Positions 12,263-23,445 of a stretch of 64,000 bases of DNA are shown piece after piece. This stretch comes from Limnephilus marmoratus. Its lineage: Eukaryota; Arthropoda; Insecta; Trichoptera; Limnephilidae. Location: positions 29,004,104 to 29,068,103 of the forward strand of contig OU862917.1 of the NCBI GenBank assembly GCA_917880885.1, written 5' to 3'. The notes beneath the pieces are model-generated. The model was not told the DNA's origin, did not search any database, and saw only the letters and a program-made list of their open reading frames with translations. Each line of letters opens with the position of its first letter. Position 1 is the first letter of the stretch. Position numbers and translations under genes: made by a program.

Positions 12263-13415
12263 AAAGTGTTTGCTATTTGCTACATGTGAAAAATTAACTA
12301 TATATTAATTTCCATTCAACGTTTTAGTTAGTAAGATTTTTACGTACACCGCTGTTTATCAATTATATAAAATTTACATCACGTTTATTAGTAAGGCTGT
12401 TCGTGTTAACACAATAAAAATAATAAAAGCATTTATTCATCAATAGACTTTTACATTTTGTCATGAAGTTCACTGCTCAAAAAATATACATTTAGGATTT
12501 CTCCCGGTACGAGTATGTGGCTGGTTTTCAGCAGTGCCTCTATAGTTAAATTCTTTCGGATTAAAACAGCAATGCACTATGTAGATACATTAAGAGCCCA
12601 TGTAAGGCAGGTATGCCTCATACGTCATACATACATATGTCTGGTAATGTTATATTATTGTGAAAACAAGCTTATGGGTCCGAGTGATTAAAGGAATGTA
12701 AGTTATTAATTAGCGTTTAAATTTGTTTGTAATAATTTTTTGTACCTTCATATGAGGGGTTTAATGCGTTCTTAGTGCGATTTTTCGAAGACTACAGGAA
12801 GGTATTGGTTTTCAGCAAATATCTATAATTTTACAATCTAAACTTTGTTTTGCAATTGAAAATGTACATTTACTCAACAGATATATGGTTAAAAATAATT
12901 AAGTTCCAAAAATATCAATGCGTTTCAAGAATATTTGTAAACTGAATACTACCAACTTGTCAAATTTGAATACAAATTTTCAATTAGTAACATAGTAATT
13001 TTTAACCATTCCAGAATTTAATTTTGCAACAGGTGTTTTTTCAGAAAAATCAGCTTACTACTATTTGGATCGCTGGTGCCAATTCCAGTCTACGGGTGTA
13101 TTGAGTAGAAATTTCGGGCGGTCAAACTAAAAAAGTACCTTTTACCAGTACCTGGATGGATATTAAAAAAGAATACAGGTAACAGTAACATGGCCGTGGC
13201 ATCAAAGGTTTGGCGAGGGTTCGCGTCAAACGCTGCCAGCGGGTAAATTGACTTCCCTACCGTTCTGTGAGTGTAAAAATATTTTTCATTCAGTTACGTA
13301 CAAACAAAAAGGCTGAAATGTATTTTTAAATTTTTTGTTATTGTGGTTTTTTGGAAAATGTACAATTTATTGAGAAAAAATTAAACTCACCACTGTTATC
13401 TTTATTTATGTATAT
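12263..13415. other. No gene recognised
   Basis: Unique-looking AT-rich DNA. No long frame, no inverted or tandem structure seen. Confidence 0.45.
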
Positions 13416-13768
13416 GTTACCGTAAAAGCCCGAATATTGGTAAATCCTAAGATTTTCCGGTAAATCCTAAGATTTACCAACTCTTAATGGTAAAAGTCCG
13501 AACCGTTCTATAATCATCGTTCACCAACCTAACCTAACCTAACCTAACCTAACCTAACCTGACATGTACTAAATTCTAATGGTAAAAGCCCGAAAAAATT
13601 TCCTATTCAAATATCATAAACGATTTTTTCGGGCTTTTACGGGCTAATAGATGGCGGTGTGAGTTGATTTATTGACAAAACACTTGGTTATCAAGGTTGG
13701 GTCACCATCCAGTAGCTTGGCGTTGTGTTTCGTTATCCACAGCAACGCGTGGCCGGGTCATCTAGTTA
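13416..13768. repeat. (CCTAA)n tract inside inverted short repeats, ending in a Helitron-like tail
   Basis: An array of six to seven CCTAA units (13526-13560), the insect telomere repeat, lies between repeated short motifs: ggtaaatcctaagattt (twice) and variants of tggtaaaagcccgaa (13422, 13487, 13579), closed by the inverse ttcgggcttttacgg at 13638. Right of this, ggttatcaaggttgggtcac...gtttcgttatccac and ccgggtcatctagttaat match Helitron-like ends elsewhere in the window. The tract is interstitial and carried by a repeat, not a chromosome end. Confidence 0.65.
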
Positions 13769-15795
13769 ATTTATAAAAGGTTATTGGCTATTTTAACAGG
13801 CTGTGTTCAATTTTAAAAAATAGGACACCACACAGCGTTATTTTTTTCTTCTTCACAAAACGATCAATATATTGATTAAGATGAAGCTATACGTGAAATT
13901 CTATTTTGATACTATTTTGATTAATCTTTACGACGAATCGGCTTACAGTATGAACATCAAAAAATATGCTACGGATAAATTGAAGCTTTTACTAGCTTTT
14001 CTATGTATTGGAATTGCAATAAAATTATTATTTACTTAACAAAAACTATAAGCGTAAACCACCGAAAAAATGTTTTTTCATGACTTAACTATGAAGTGAT
14101 ACAAAAAAACAATTTTAAAAAAATACCTTTTTATGGCTAAGACTATTTTTGAGGTTTTCTATGTTCTAACTTTTTTTTGTTCTTATAAAATTATGCATAA
14201 ACTAAATAAAAACCTCTTTTTCGCTTACTTGCCTCGTGCAAATAGACGCTCAATTTAAAAATTTTGCAGGCATGAGATTCGAAATATTTCTCGCGTTTAT
14301 ATTCCTCTTAAATTAAATTTTTAACATTACTAGGATTCGCAAATGTTGAGATTAATAATTTTATAATTTAATAAAAAATATACATGAAAACCTAATACCT
14401 TCTTACTTCAATATTTTTAACAAATGGGTACTAAAACCAAATGAAAGTGAAATAACTACAATTTAGTGAATATACACGGTGACTATACATACTGAATATG
14501 TGTTAATATTTTTAATTCTAATTTTTCATTATTATTTTTTTAATTTCTGTCCCGTTGGCGGCAAGTATCTTTTCTCGGAAGATTTTTCAATGTGAATGAG
14601 TGTTTCAGGCTGATAATTATTGCTTATAATAATTCTAATTTTTCAATTTTTAAATCTTGTTGGATAAAAAAGCTAAATAGGCACATTCATAAAACTATTC
14701 GAAAACAATTATTTCGAACTCCTTTCCTTAAATATATCACTTTTCACGCATCGTAAAATCAATTTTTTTCTTTACTTCCAATTAATTAAGTTAATGCAAC
14801 AACTTTTGGTTCGTAAAGCAGAGCTCAGAACGCCCCATGTGTGGGCTAAGCCTCTCGTAGGTAATTCCTAGCAATGCCTTCGGTTCCCCCAACCTGTTAT
14901 ATTAATTAGTTAAATCCATTACACAGCCGCCTTATCCCCCGTCTTAACGACCAGAAAACGCTAACCATCCTGCGCATCCTAATTACTGAGACTTTGCAAA
15001 TAAATAATCCGAACTAAGTTGAGGGCACGAAGGACGTGCGCCATGGGGCGGTTGAGTATTTCGTGCTGGAGTAGTGTGGACTTTCGAATGATTTGTTCTG
15101 CGTTGGAATAGTATCAGTTATGTAAATTTATGCTTGGCATGTTCTTTGATGGATGCTAGAATCCAATGTTGTTACGGGGGTTCAGATGGTACGTTCACGT
15201 CGTATAACGTAATATGCACATAATTACATAAGTTTGTGATCGGAATAACGTCACTTCTCAAAACACAACCTAAACTTATGTAACCCAACCTTACCTAATC
15301 AAGTCTACTCGAGCCAACACAACCTTATCTAACGTAATTGTAGTAGAAAATTTTCAGTTGCATTGTCGACATTTCAACGGTAATATAAACCGCTTATCCA
15401 CCTGAAAATCTAACCTTACAAAAAAACAGTAGATAAGCAAAATTCTTCACATTATTCCATAGAGCGTAATCAAACGGTATTAATAGCCTAACGACTGTAT
15501 GGTTGAAATTTAAAAATCCAACTAAGAATACAACTCTGACGCCGCGTCTTACGCAAAAGAGTTTGTACACTTGTAATAGAACCAAATTAAACCAATACAA
15601 AAAGATGGCACCACTTACGTTAACAGCTAGCGTGAGAAGCATCGTCTGGCAGGCGTAAGTACCATTGGATTTTTTAATTTCGTGAATCTCTCCGGATAAG
15701 GAGAAATTGACGATAATACGATTATTATTGTAATTGGCAGTTGTGAATAATAATACCACGCGTCTATATATTATATATGACGTCATTGCCTGTGG
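13769..15795. other. No gene recognised; less AT-rich block at about 14815-15110
   Basis: Mostly AT-rich. At 14815-15110 base composition becomes more balanced, without a long frame or repeat signature; it could be conserved intronic sequence. Degenerate CCTAA-like words occur at 15265-15335. A 130-codon minus-strand frame (15394-15786) is hydrophobic but has no recognisable motif and is not called. Confidence 0.4.
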
Positions 15796-15814
15796 CGGTT
15801 ATTTCGTCCCAGTG

Positions 15815-15998
15815 ACTAGCTTTCACTGGATCCCAGTGGATCCGAGGAACCTGTTTTTTATGGAACCAGTTCCTATCGGATTTATTAATGGTCACCAACA
15901 CTCAAACTGGGCGAAGCCGAACCAAAAGCCGCCCAAAGAGCCTAGCAGCCAAAACCTGCCGAGCGGGTTTTTAACTGCTAGTATCCATTTTTTATCCA
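15815..15998 (+). mobile_element. Helitron-like 3' end (family H2)
   Basis: Blocks ctagctttcactggatccca, ggaaccagttcctatcgg, ctcaaactgggcgaagccga and agccgcccaaagagcctagc recur inverted at 43915-44085. The segment ends in a short hairpin (aacctgccgagcgggtt) followed about 8 bases later by CTAGT, the arrangement expected at a Helitron 3' terminus. The 97-codon frame crossing it is incidental. Confidence 0.65.
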
Positions 15999-18579
15999 AA
16001 AATCTAAAAACAGCATTAACTTTTTAACAATAACTTAAAAAAGTATTCCGTAAAACAAGTTTTAAAACTTGTGCATATTAGTAAAGATGGTATCTTTGAA
16101 GGTTCATTAAATCACTCCAAGCAAAACATTTTGCATCTCAATTGATTGTCATTTAAAATCTCTTTATGTTTTACCATTTTATTTACAACATCCAGAATTT
16201 CATCGGCACATTCGAATTAATCACATAACATGTCAATCAATCACACGCCTTAATTCAATGGTAGGTACCAAATATTTGCAATGAACAATGGAAAGCCCCA
16301 CGTTCGTTGTCACATCACTTCCTGATGATGGATGACGTAGCGCTAATCGACCTTCACAGAACAGAAGAGTTCAGGCATATTTAAGGATTAATATTTATAC
16401 TCGCAATATTAATATGTTCTCGGCGACGCCGACGACCCCAACGTCTGGAACGTCACATGGCGTCAGTTTGATAAATCTACGCAAAAGCCTTATTTTCACA
16501 GATTTCGAATGGGATTTTTGAGACTTTAATCAATTTGCATATATAAAATGCATTTATTTGCATATATTTGCATTGCAATACCTTTAGAATCATGTTATTT
16601 TGCAAAATCTCTGTAATTGTCATTTGTATCCTTGAGCACTACAAAAAATTGTTTGTGTTAGTCGGGGATAACCAATTGATTTTCTCAACTTTGTCCTTTC
16701 TAAATTAATAGCTTTTTTTACGCACCAGATTTAAATGTCCTTTTAAATTTTCCCCACAGGAAAAACTAAACCCTTTCACACACTTCCCAAATGATCTAGT
16801 CAATCCTCGCTAAGCAATTGCACTATATAAGTATTATAAATACAAAACAATACAAGAACAACATGGCAACCTACCAGAGACCAAATGGGAAAATTAATTA
16901 AAAAATTAAATAATTAATTAAATTTTTTTTTAATTAAATTACTAAATGATTACGATTATAATAATAAGCAAAATTAATATTATTTTGTCTAAACCGTTTT
17001 TCCACCTCTCTTCTGTCAAATTAATAGCGTAAATATATCTATTATTTTCATCTAAATCCTTTGTTTTTTATTTCAAATCAAATCTCAACAAAATGGTCAC
17101 CCTAAATGTCTACATGTTTGCGTTATAATGTACGTATTAGCGCCTTCAGTTTATTGTAGATATAAATCGAAAAGGATCAATAATGTAGTTTACAACAACA
17201 GATTATTATTTAAACATTGATTTGTTACTATGTTTAAAGTTGCTTCCAAAATATTTTGATTTTATTTGTTTAAATCATGATTGATGTTGTCGTCAACGAA
17301 TGTTCTACTCCAGTTAAATTGCGTTTTAGGTATTTGTATGTTAACGTTTTTCATAAAATTTATTCCACGTGTTAATTTTAATCACAAATTTGCGTTAATT
17401 CTCTTAAAGTGGTTACCGCTGATTAAAGGATAGGACTTGAATATATTTACATTCCCCAAACTAATAATTACTTATTAACTAATTGAAGTTCTCCGGGAAA
17501 ACGTATGTGTATGCTTGTTGGTGACACAAGCAGCACACAATTAGATAGGTACATATTAACTATTGTACATTACCGAATATTTATATCATTTCGTAAAGGA
17601 AATCAAATAAAATATGCATTAAACAGACTTGCCTTCCTTCGGGCATTGAAAAATATCTTAATAAAATAATTGTCTCAACATATCTTCCACCCGACTTTCA
17701 ATAAATGAGGGGTAACACGTTGTAAATTTTCACTTAATGATTGATTACCAATCTATATATCACTCTACATTATACAACCTTTAAACTGAAGCAAACACGC
17801 CAATAATTCAACAACTACTATCAAAACGGTGGTCAAATGCAAAACCACCTCTCTTCCATTTTGGTGAGGTTCAAAAGCGCCACTCCCGTAATGCACAAAT
17901 CATAATCCAGAAATAAAAAAAACGTACTTCGCAAATCCAATATGGCCGCCGTGCTGGTTTCAGGTTCGAAAAACGCTTCTAAGCCTAGTTGAACTGCAAA
18001 TCCTTTACTATTCAAAATACATTTATTTTTAGAGCAACCAATGATTGATTTGGAAATGTAAAACTAAAAGAACATAAGAAAAATCGACTAAAAGTTCACA
18101 TGCAATATACAAATCGGTTTTTTTAATGCTGAATGTTTAGCATTGATGATAATGTCGGTTTTACATTTATACTCCTTAAACAGGGCGTATCTATATTATT
18201 ATCCAATGTACTGAAAGGTCCTTAAAAGCGATGAAAATTAACCTTTTTTAACCAGTGACCTTCACTCCTCACTGTACTCGCTCTGGACAGTGGTGTTCCA
18301 GACACCTAGTCCGACGAACTCCGCAGCAGACCAGTAAGCTCCTTACCTTCAAACACAGCAAGGTCTAATTATTAAAACGTGTTAATCCGTTTAAACTTTT
18401 AGCAAGGAGACATTAAATTTAACAAGCAACAATACATTTTATCCATATTTACATACCCGTACAACGGGATTACAATTAGATAAATTTGAAATTTTAGAAA
18501 TAAGAAAATGTGTCAATTAAATATTATTGATGACATATTTTTTCAAATATCCACCTCCTAAATTTATTTTAACATTGAT
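15999..18579. other. No gene recognised
   Basis: About 2.6 kb, strongly AT-rich, no long frame, no clear repeat arms. An AT-only stretch (taattaatta variants) lies at 16880-16950. Probably intron. Confidence 0.45.
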
Positions 18580-18947
18580 ACATGAGGTGTGTAGAATCAA
18601 ATCCAGCATTCTCCACTTTTTTTCAAAAATGGACTAATGATGCAACTTTGTTAATGATTCACTCCTTTACCTAGAAAAGCAGTTATTTGGCATTAAAACC
18701 AACTCTTTATGCTTTAAAAATCCATTTTAAAAACTGTGTTAGTATCAAAGGCAGCAATCTCCAACGCAGTTAAGAAACAAAACTAGCATTCTCCAATTTG
18801 ACCAATGGTAAGCCTCCATTTGATCACGTGACAACATGGCCGCCCATACAAAATTGTATGGTCGTGTGTTGAATCTGTCGCTCTAATTTTACTGTTTTAA
18901 ATAGTTTGGAGTGAATTTAGTAATAAAAACAAGATGCCAGTGTGATT

Positions 18948-19046
18948 ATGGACTCTCACCCTTCATCCGTGCCCAAGAAAAACGCAAGGAAGAAGTCAAG
19001 GAATCCAGAAAAATGGAAAGCAAAAGTAGTCAAAATTCTAAGATGA
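18948..19046 (+). pseudogene. Basic N-terminal coding remnant, possibly of the element's transposase
   Basis: A 32-codon frame starting at ATG: MDSHPSSVPKKNARKKSR then NPEKWKAKVVKILR and stop. The basic run followed by (R/N)PxxWK resembles the N-terminus seen in several insect transposase-like proteins (a pattern like KRNPxxWKxNxxKxxR), which is why it is linked to the surrounding TIR element. Nothing recognisable follows; the next 300 bp hold only short frames and then repeat A. Either the gene was deleted or a splice site lies nearby. Too short for a firm family call. Confidence 0.35.
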
Positions 19047-19330
19047 GCTGTCATAAAATACCGTTTATTTCAGAGGCGTGGAGTGGCAAAAGATTTTTTT
19101 AGGTGTTAATTAAAATTCATAAATTAAATTAATATGCATAGACATGTTTTACTTTTATAATTAAATCTAGGATTCATAGCCTTGCACATAAACATTCCGA
19201 ATTACATGTTTAGTGTTGAAAATTTTGCGAGTTTCAAGCCAATTTTGATCAAAATAATTAACCTTCATTATTTTTCTTCTTTTTTTTAAATTTTCTCTGT
19301 TAATATTATTATTTTTTGAAGTGGCTTCTT

Positions 19331-19530
19331 TAGCACCGTTGTGATTTGAAACTCGATGAAACAAAAAAGCGACACTAAAAATAGACAAACGCATACATCT
19401 ATAGGATTAAGGCTGCGAAAGAATAAGATAATAATTGATCTCCTCTTCGTGCAGTGCTTATTCCCACTCTTGTCTACTTTAGTTTTCTGCAGGTTTCATT
19501 TGTACCGCGTGCGAACTGCACACTTGTATT
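19331..19530 (+). repeat. Repeat A, full copy (about 200 bp)
   Basis: The uninterrupted reference copy in this window. It starts 'tagcaccgttgtgatttgaaactcgatgaaac', passes 'gacactaaaaatagacaaac', 'tctcctcttcgtgcagtgctt' and 'ttgtctactttagttttctg', and ends near 'caggtttcatttgtaccgcgtgcg'. Other copies: 24032-24132 plus 28098-28196, 37722-38780 (minus), 41287-41975 (minus), 62700-62796 and 62990-63185. No coding frame, no TIR obvious. It could be a SINE-like or MITE family. Confidence 0.75.
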
Positions 19531-20165
19531 TTTTTACATTAGCTCCACACAGGAGGCCCTGAGGAAAATAATTCCACTCAGGGCCTTTGTCTTCTTTGGG
19601 GATACTGTGTGAAGGGTCTTTTTAGGAAAAGAAGGCGAGAAGGTTCTGGGAAGGAAAAGGGTATTACGGGTGGGTAGGAATCTGGGGATCAGTCTATCCA
19701 GAAGTGACGGATGTATAAATCTATCCCTCTCACTGCGATTTTTCGAGATATCACAGCTGGAGAAGTCAAAGGGACTCCCACAACTATTCTCCGGCCTGCA
19801 ATCCAGCAGGTGGGCAGACGCATCCGCCGCCAAGACCCGGACAAACCTCACTCCATAAACCCGGGCATCCTAGCTAAGTTACTAAACGTAGCGAACCACT
19901 TGAACAGAGGTTTTCGTTATTTGTTTTTGGGGTGTTATGCCGTGTTGCGCTACCTCCTTCTTTAGCCAAAGTGCCAAAGCAAATGTTTGGGACAGCGTTG
20001 CAGTGTCCGAAACTTTGACTAAAGAAGGAGGTAGCACTACACGGCATATCACCCCAATAACAAATAACGAAAATACTTTTGGCTGTGAAAATCTAAAGTC
20101 ATATCTATGGCAGAGGTAGATATTGTTTATCCAATAAATGGTTCCCGGGGTGGCGGTACCCATAC
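19531..20165 (-). repeat. SINE-like repeat B (minus), interrupted by a foldback
   Basis: Shares blocks with 60385-60715 (minus), and inverted with 31274-31560 and 49220-49440: 'ggccctgaggaaaataattcc', 'gaagggtctttttaggaaaa', 'gtctatccagaagtgac', and at the far end 'atccaataaatggttcccgg' plus 'gcggtacccatacacacctccc'. In plus-oriented copies the 'aggcc' side ends in poly-A, so this is a retroposed family whose 3' end is on the left here. The foldback at 19911-20070 is inserted in it. Confidence 0.7.
19911..20070. mobile_element. Foldback element (copy b), degenerate hammerhead-like core
   Basis: The left arm 'cgttatttgtttttggggtg...atgccgtgttgcgctacctcc' pairs with the right arm 'ggaggtagcactacacggcat...caccccaataacaaataacg'. 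The centre keeps 'gacagcgttgcagtgtccgaaac', a hairpin with GAAAC, but the CTGANGA box is lost. Same family as the much better preserved palindrome at 57801-58005. Inserted in SINE-like repeat B. Confidence 0.75.
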
Positions 20166-20729
20166 ACACCTCCCAAATTCAATACTGTATTAGTACATTA
20201 CAAAACCTATTTTTATTTTAATTATACTAAAATTAAAATCATAATAATAATCACGAACTTCCCTGTGATTTGGTCGGTCCATTATTGTGACGTCATATTT
20301 ATTTGTCAGTATCAAAGTCAGCTTTCTCCACACGTGTGAGAAACAAAAGCAGCATTCTCCTTAGGTGAGTATCAAATGCAGCAATCTCCATAATTAAATC
20401 CGCTATAACTAATCAATCAATACAATAAACAAATTCTACTTTGGAAATTATAATAGATACGCAGTTTCCCCTTTTGAATAAAATTATAAACTTATAAATA
20501 CGTGAAAATTGTTGAAATGAAACGTTTTTTTTGGTTTTCTCAAAATAACACTTTTTGGAGAATGCTGCCTTTGATTCTATACCCCTCACATAAGATTTTT
20601 TGTTACTTAGACACCGTTGTTGCTTCTTGATTGTGCGGTTTAAATTTCAATAAATTTTTAATGTACGTTCACACATTTTTAAAAATTATTTATACCGAAT
20701 TTAATAGAATACTTAGTTTTTACCAATTT

Positions 20730-21204
20730 ATCTATAATATAAAAATGAATGTGTTGCTAAGCGCATAACTTTCGAACAACTGCACCAAATTGGATAATTC
20801 TTTTTTTTTGTGTTTGTCATTGTCAGGACAAGGTTTTTATAAAACTTCCGGTGAACTTTGGCATTATGAAATTTGTATAAAAAAATTGCTATTGGGGGCA
20901 CGCGAGGTTTGGAAACTGAATGTATGGAAAGCGGGAGGGAAGGAGGGGGAGGGGAACATGGGAGGGGGGAGGGGGACCTGGGAGGGGAGAGTGGAACTCG
21001 GGAGGGGGGTTCGCGGGACGGGGAAGGGGAGGGAGGAGTGGACTGGGGAGAGGGAAGGTGGAGGTGACGGAGTGGGAACGCGAGAGGGGAAGAGGACGCA
21101 GGAGAAGATGGGGAGGCGGAAGGGGAACGGGACGAATGGGAAAGGACACTCAGGGAGAAACTATTTCTTTATTAAATAGCAATGCATGCCGGAACCAGCT
21201 AGTT
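20730..21204 (+). mobile_element. Non-autonomous Helitron-like element with G-rich interior
   Basis: The 5' end reads TCTATAATATAAAAATGAAT followed by 'cataactttcgaacaactgc', a form very common at Helitron 5' ends in insects. The 3' end is 'gcatgccggaaccagctagtt', with CTAG at the terminus and T following. Between them is a purine-rich GGGGA minisatellite (20930-21150). No Rep/helicase gene. The four overlapping open frames here are low-complexity artefacts. Confidence 0.75.
20928..21155. repeat. G/A-rich minisatellite
   Basis: About 230 bp of degenerate (GGGGA), (GGGAGG) and (GGAACG) words with strong strand asymmetry: nearly all purines on the plus strand. It lies within the Helitron-like element. 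Several runs of three or more G are close enough to form G-quadruplexes. Confidence 0.8.
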
Positions 21205-21212
21205 GTTTATAA

Positions 21213-21255
21213 AAACCGACATGTTTCATGAGCAATGCTCACTTCTTCAGGGTTT
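21213..21255 (-). ncRNA. Hammerhead ribozyme-like motif, complete
   Basis: Read on the minus strand: stem I AAACC (21255-21251), conserved box CTGAAGA (21250-21244), one extra A, stem II GTGAGC / GCTCAT with an ATT loop, GAAAC (the box GAAA plus first stem III base), AUG, then U and C as the cleavage position, and GGTTT completing stem I (five pairs). All invariant hammerhead core bases (C3 U4 G5 A6 N7 G8 A9, G12 A13 A14) are present. Departures: a bulged base after A9 and a very short stem III. The same unit occurs as a palindrome at 32709-32815. Confidence 0.6.
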
Positions 21256-21567
21256 ACATAAAACTAAGTCATTCTATTAACTTCGAATTAAAATGGTGCC
21301 ACAAAATAAGTTTGCTGTATTTGAAGAAACTATAAAAAAATTCCATCTAAAGTAGTGTTATAAAGAAAAATGATAATGGCCTTCCCTCTCCACAAAGAAA
21401 CTAGGCTCTAGTGTTTGATTAGGGAATTCTTTCTCAAAATAATTAAATATTTATGCAACATAATACCTGCCAATCTTCTGCATTGATTCTATACAATTTA
21501 ATTACGCATTTTTTTTTCTTGATTACTTTTCCACAAAATTATATGTAGGTACATCACATGCTTTATA

Positions 21568-22161
21568 AAGGGTGTTTTTTTAGAGGTATACAAATTCAAA
21601 ATGAAAAAAAAACATATTAAAATAATGTTAATGTCTGTGATTGGCTTTATTTAATAGAAAATTTTATGCCATTATTGTTTAAATATGACTTTGGGCATGT
21701 GAGCGCCACGACTAGCTCGAATGAATCGCAATCGTGAAGTCCAATTTTCAACAATTTTATCGAGCAACTGGTGCCGGCATATAACCTTGCCGGCGAATGT
21801 TGACTTCCAAATGGTCCAATGTCTCTGGTTTATCAACTATAAACTAATAGACTAGTGACTTCACATACCCCACAGAAAGTACTCTAATGGTATGAGATCA
21901 CACGATCGTGGAGGCCAGTTCACAGGTCGTGAAACGTGAAATTATGCGCTCACCAAATGTTTCTCCCATTAAATTGATGGTGCCACCCGCCGTGCTTTGC
22001 ACAATTTTTCAAAATTTGCACAATTTGCAAGCACTGTTCTGACGTCAGTCTATTCATGGTGAAACGGCAAAACGTACTGACTGCAAATCAACTGTCAAAT
22101 TGACAGTCTGTAGAAACAATGTTGCCAGTTTAAAAAGCAAACCTCTAAGAAAAACAATCTG
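21568..22161 (-). mobile_element. Internally deleted mariner-like element
   Basis: Both flanks have TA next to inverted ends sharing 'tttttttagagg' (left 21571-21585, right 22140-22155 inverted). On the minus strand, translated blocks read MNRLTSEQCLQIVQILKN near the 5' end, then NWPPRSCDLIPLEYFLWGYVKSL and, after a frameshift, KPETLDHLEVNIRRVI and ENWTSRLRFIRASRGAHMPKV. These are the start and the C-terminal third (with the last catalytic Asp in CDLIPLEYF) of a Tc1/mariner (IS630-type) transposase. The middle, with the first two catalytic Asp residues, is missing, and frames are broken. A dead copy. Confidence 0.85.
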
Positions 22162-23270
22162 TAAATGCCCGGTTAGGCTTATATTAGGTAATTAAAATAA
22201 ATAAATTATTAGGGAACATTCCATAAGTTTTTAATTAACGTCCTTGTTTGAAGTAAAGCTCTTAACTGGCAGAATTCCCACAATCTTATTATTTATTTCA
22301 CACACAGCTGAGTAAGTAAATAGGTATTTCGTGAAAGCTCTGGCGAGCAAAGCAAAGTAAATTGACTCGCGGCTTACCTACATGCTGACACTAAACGATG
22401 TAGGTAGCACACATGCACAAGTAGAGAAAAACTATGTGCACGTCCACATAGTTACTGGTAGTCGACATTGTAGAGCAAAGGGAAGCCGTAATTAAGGAAA
22501 CGGTACTTTGAAACCTGAAATAAGAACAGAACGTTTCCAACAAGAGTTCGAAGTAGTAAGGAGTTGAGGAAAGAAGGCTAATAGCTTTATTTTATAAAGC
22601 AAATAGCTTTATTTTGTTAGAATTGAATTTTTAAGTTTTCTAAAAACAGCTTTTTATGAACAGAATCTGGCCATTCTCGGGTTAATAAGGTAATGGCATA
22701 AAATCCAATCAATCCGGAACATTTTTTTTAAATTTTATGTAAATTAAATTTAAAGTTTTTGTTTGTTTGTTTGTTTGTTTATTATTCTGAGAGCTGTTTC
22801 GAGGTATATTTTCAAATTATGGCCAGGCCACGTTGAGACGACTCTTTCATATTATTCTATTTACCCCCCCCCCCCCCCCCCCAATTTCAATTTTATGGTG
22901 CCTAAAATGTTTTATTACCAGTTAAACCAATTTACTGAAAAAAATCATTATGACAATAGATTTCCTATTCTATGGAGTACTTTAAAGTCTGTTTTCTTCA
23001 TTTTAAATATTAATGTTTTCTTAATTATTTAATAACGACGTGACTGCCAATAATAAGTTAATAATATAATTATTTAATTTGATTTACGTTAGATTTTTAC
23101 AAAAATTAAGTTCTACGAATTAAACACAACAACAATTAATTCTGAAGATTTCCCATTTTATTTTCAGCTACATAAAAATTACTAAATTAGTTTTAAGAAA
23201 ACGGATATCCAATATAAACATTTGATTTTTTAAATTGGTTTCATTTTATTATATTGATTAATTTTTATCT
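22162..23270. other. No gene; poly-C run
   Basis: AT-rich DNA with a run of about 17 C at 22866-22882 and a (GTTT)n run at 22757-22780. The 89-codon frame across the poly-C run is not supported. Confidence 0.5.
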
Positions 23271-23271
23271 T

Positions 23272-23445
23272 TTTATGTTGTGTTGCGCTTCTTCTTCTTT
23301 AGCTTACACAAGGACAGCGATACAGTTTTTTACAACTATGACGTTGTAACGTTGCAATGTAAACATCACGCCGTTGTTGTAATGCTAGAAACTTTGGCCA
23401 AAGAAGGAAACGCAATGATTATAGCTTTTGGCCGTGGACGTCTCA
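23272..23445. mobile_element. Decayed foldback of the 19911/57801 family
   Basis: 'atgttgtgttgcgcttcttcttctttagc' at the left and 'ctttggccaaagaaggaaacgcaat' at the right are degraded forms of the arms of the palindromes at 19911-20070 and 57801-58005. The centre 'ggacagcgatacag' is also related. No intact core. Confidence 0.55.

Larger units (their letters stand above)
18584..20587. mobile_element. TIR DNA transposon with subterminal repeats, superfamily unknown
   Basis: The ends are inverted repeats of 32 bp with four mismatches: left GAGGTGTGTAGAATCAAA..., right GAGGGGTATAGAATCAAA..., both closing in AGCATTCTCCA. Both are flanked by ACAT (18580-18583; 20588-20591), a possible 4-bp target duplication. 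Subterminal copies of the motif 'atcaaa(g)gcagcaatctcca' recur near 18745, 18785, 20310, 20355 and 20380, probably transposase binding sites. A 32-codon coding remnant lies at 18948. The interior has been filled by repeat A and a SINE-like repeat. It is about 2.0 kb. Confidence 0.75.

Noticed and set aside
13526..13560. Chromosome end
   Set aside because: Only six to seven CCTAA units, flanked on both sides by ordinary repeats; interstitial.
15394..15786. A 130-residue hydrophobic minus-strand frame as a membrane protein gene
   Set aside because: No recognisable family, AT-driven composition, no splice or conservation evidence visible.
20790..21231. Several overlapping 64-129 codon frames rich in Gly, Glu and Arg (plus) or Pro and Leu (minus)
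   Set aside because: They are translations of the G-rich minisatellite in a Helitron-like element; low complexity in all frames.
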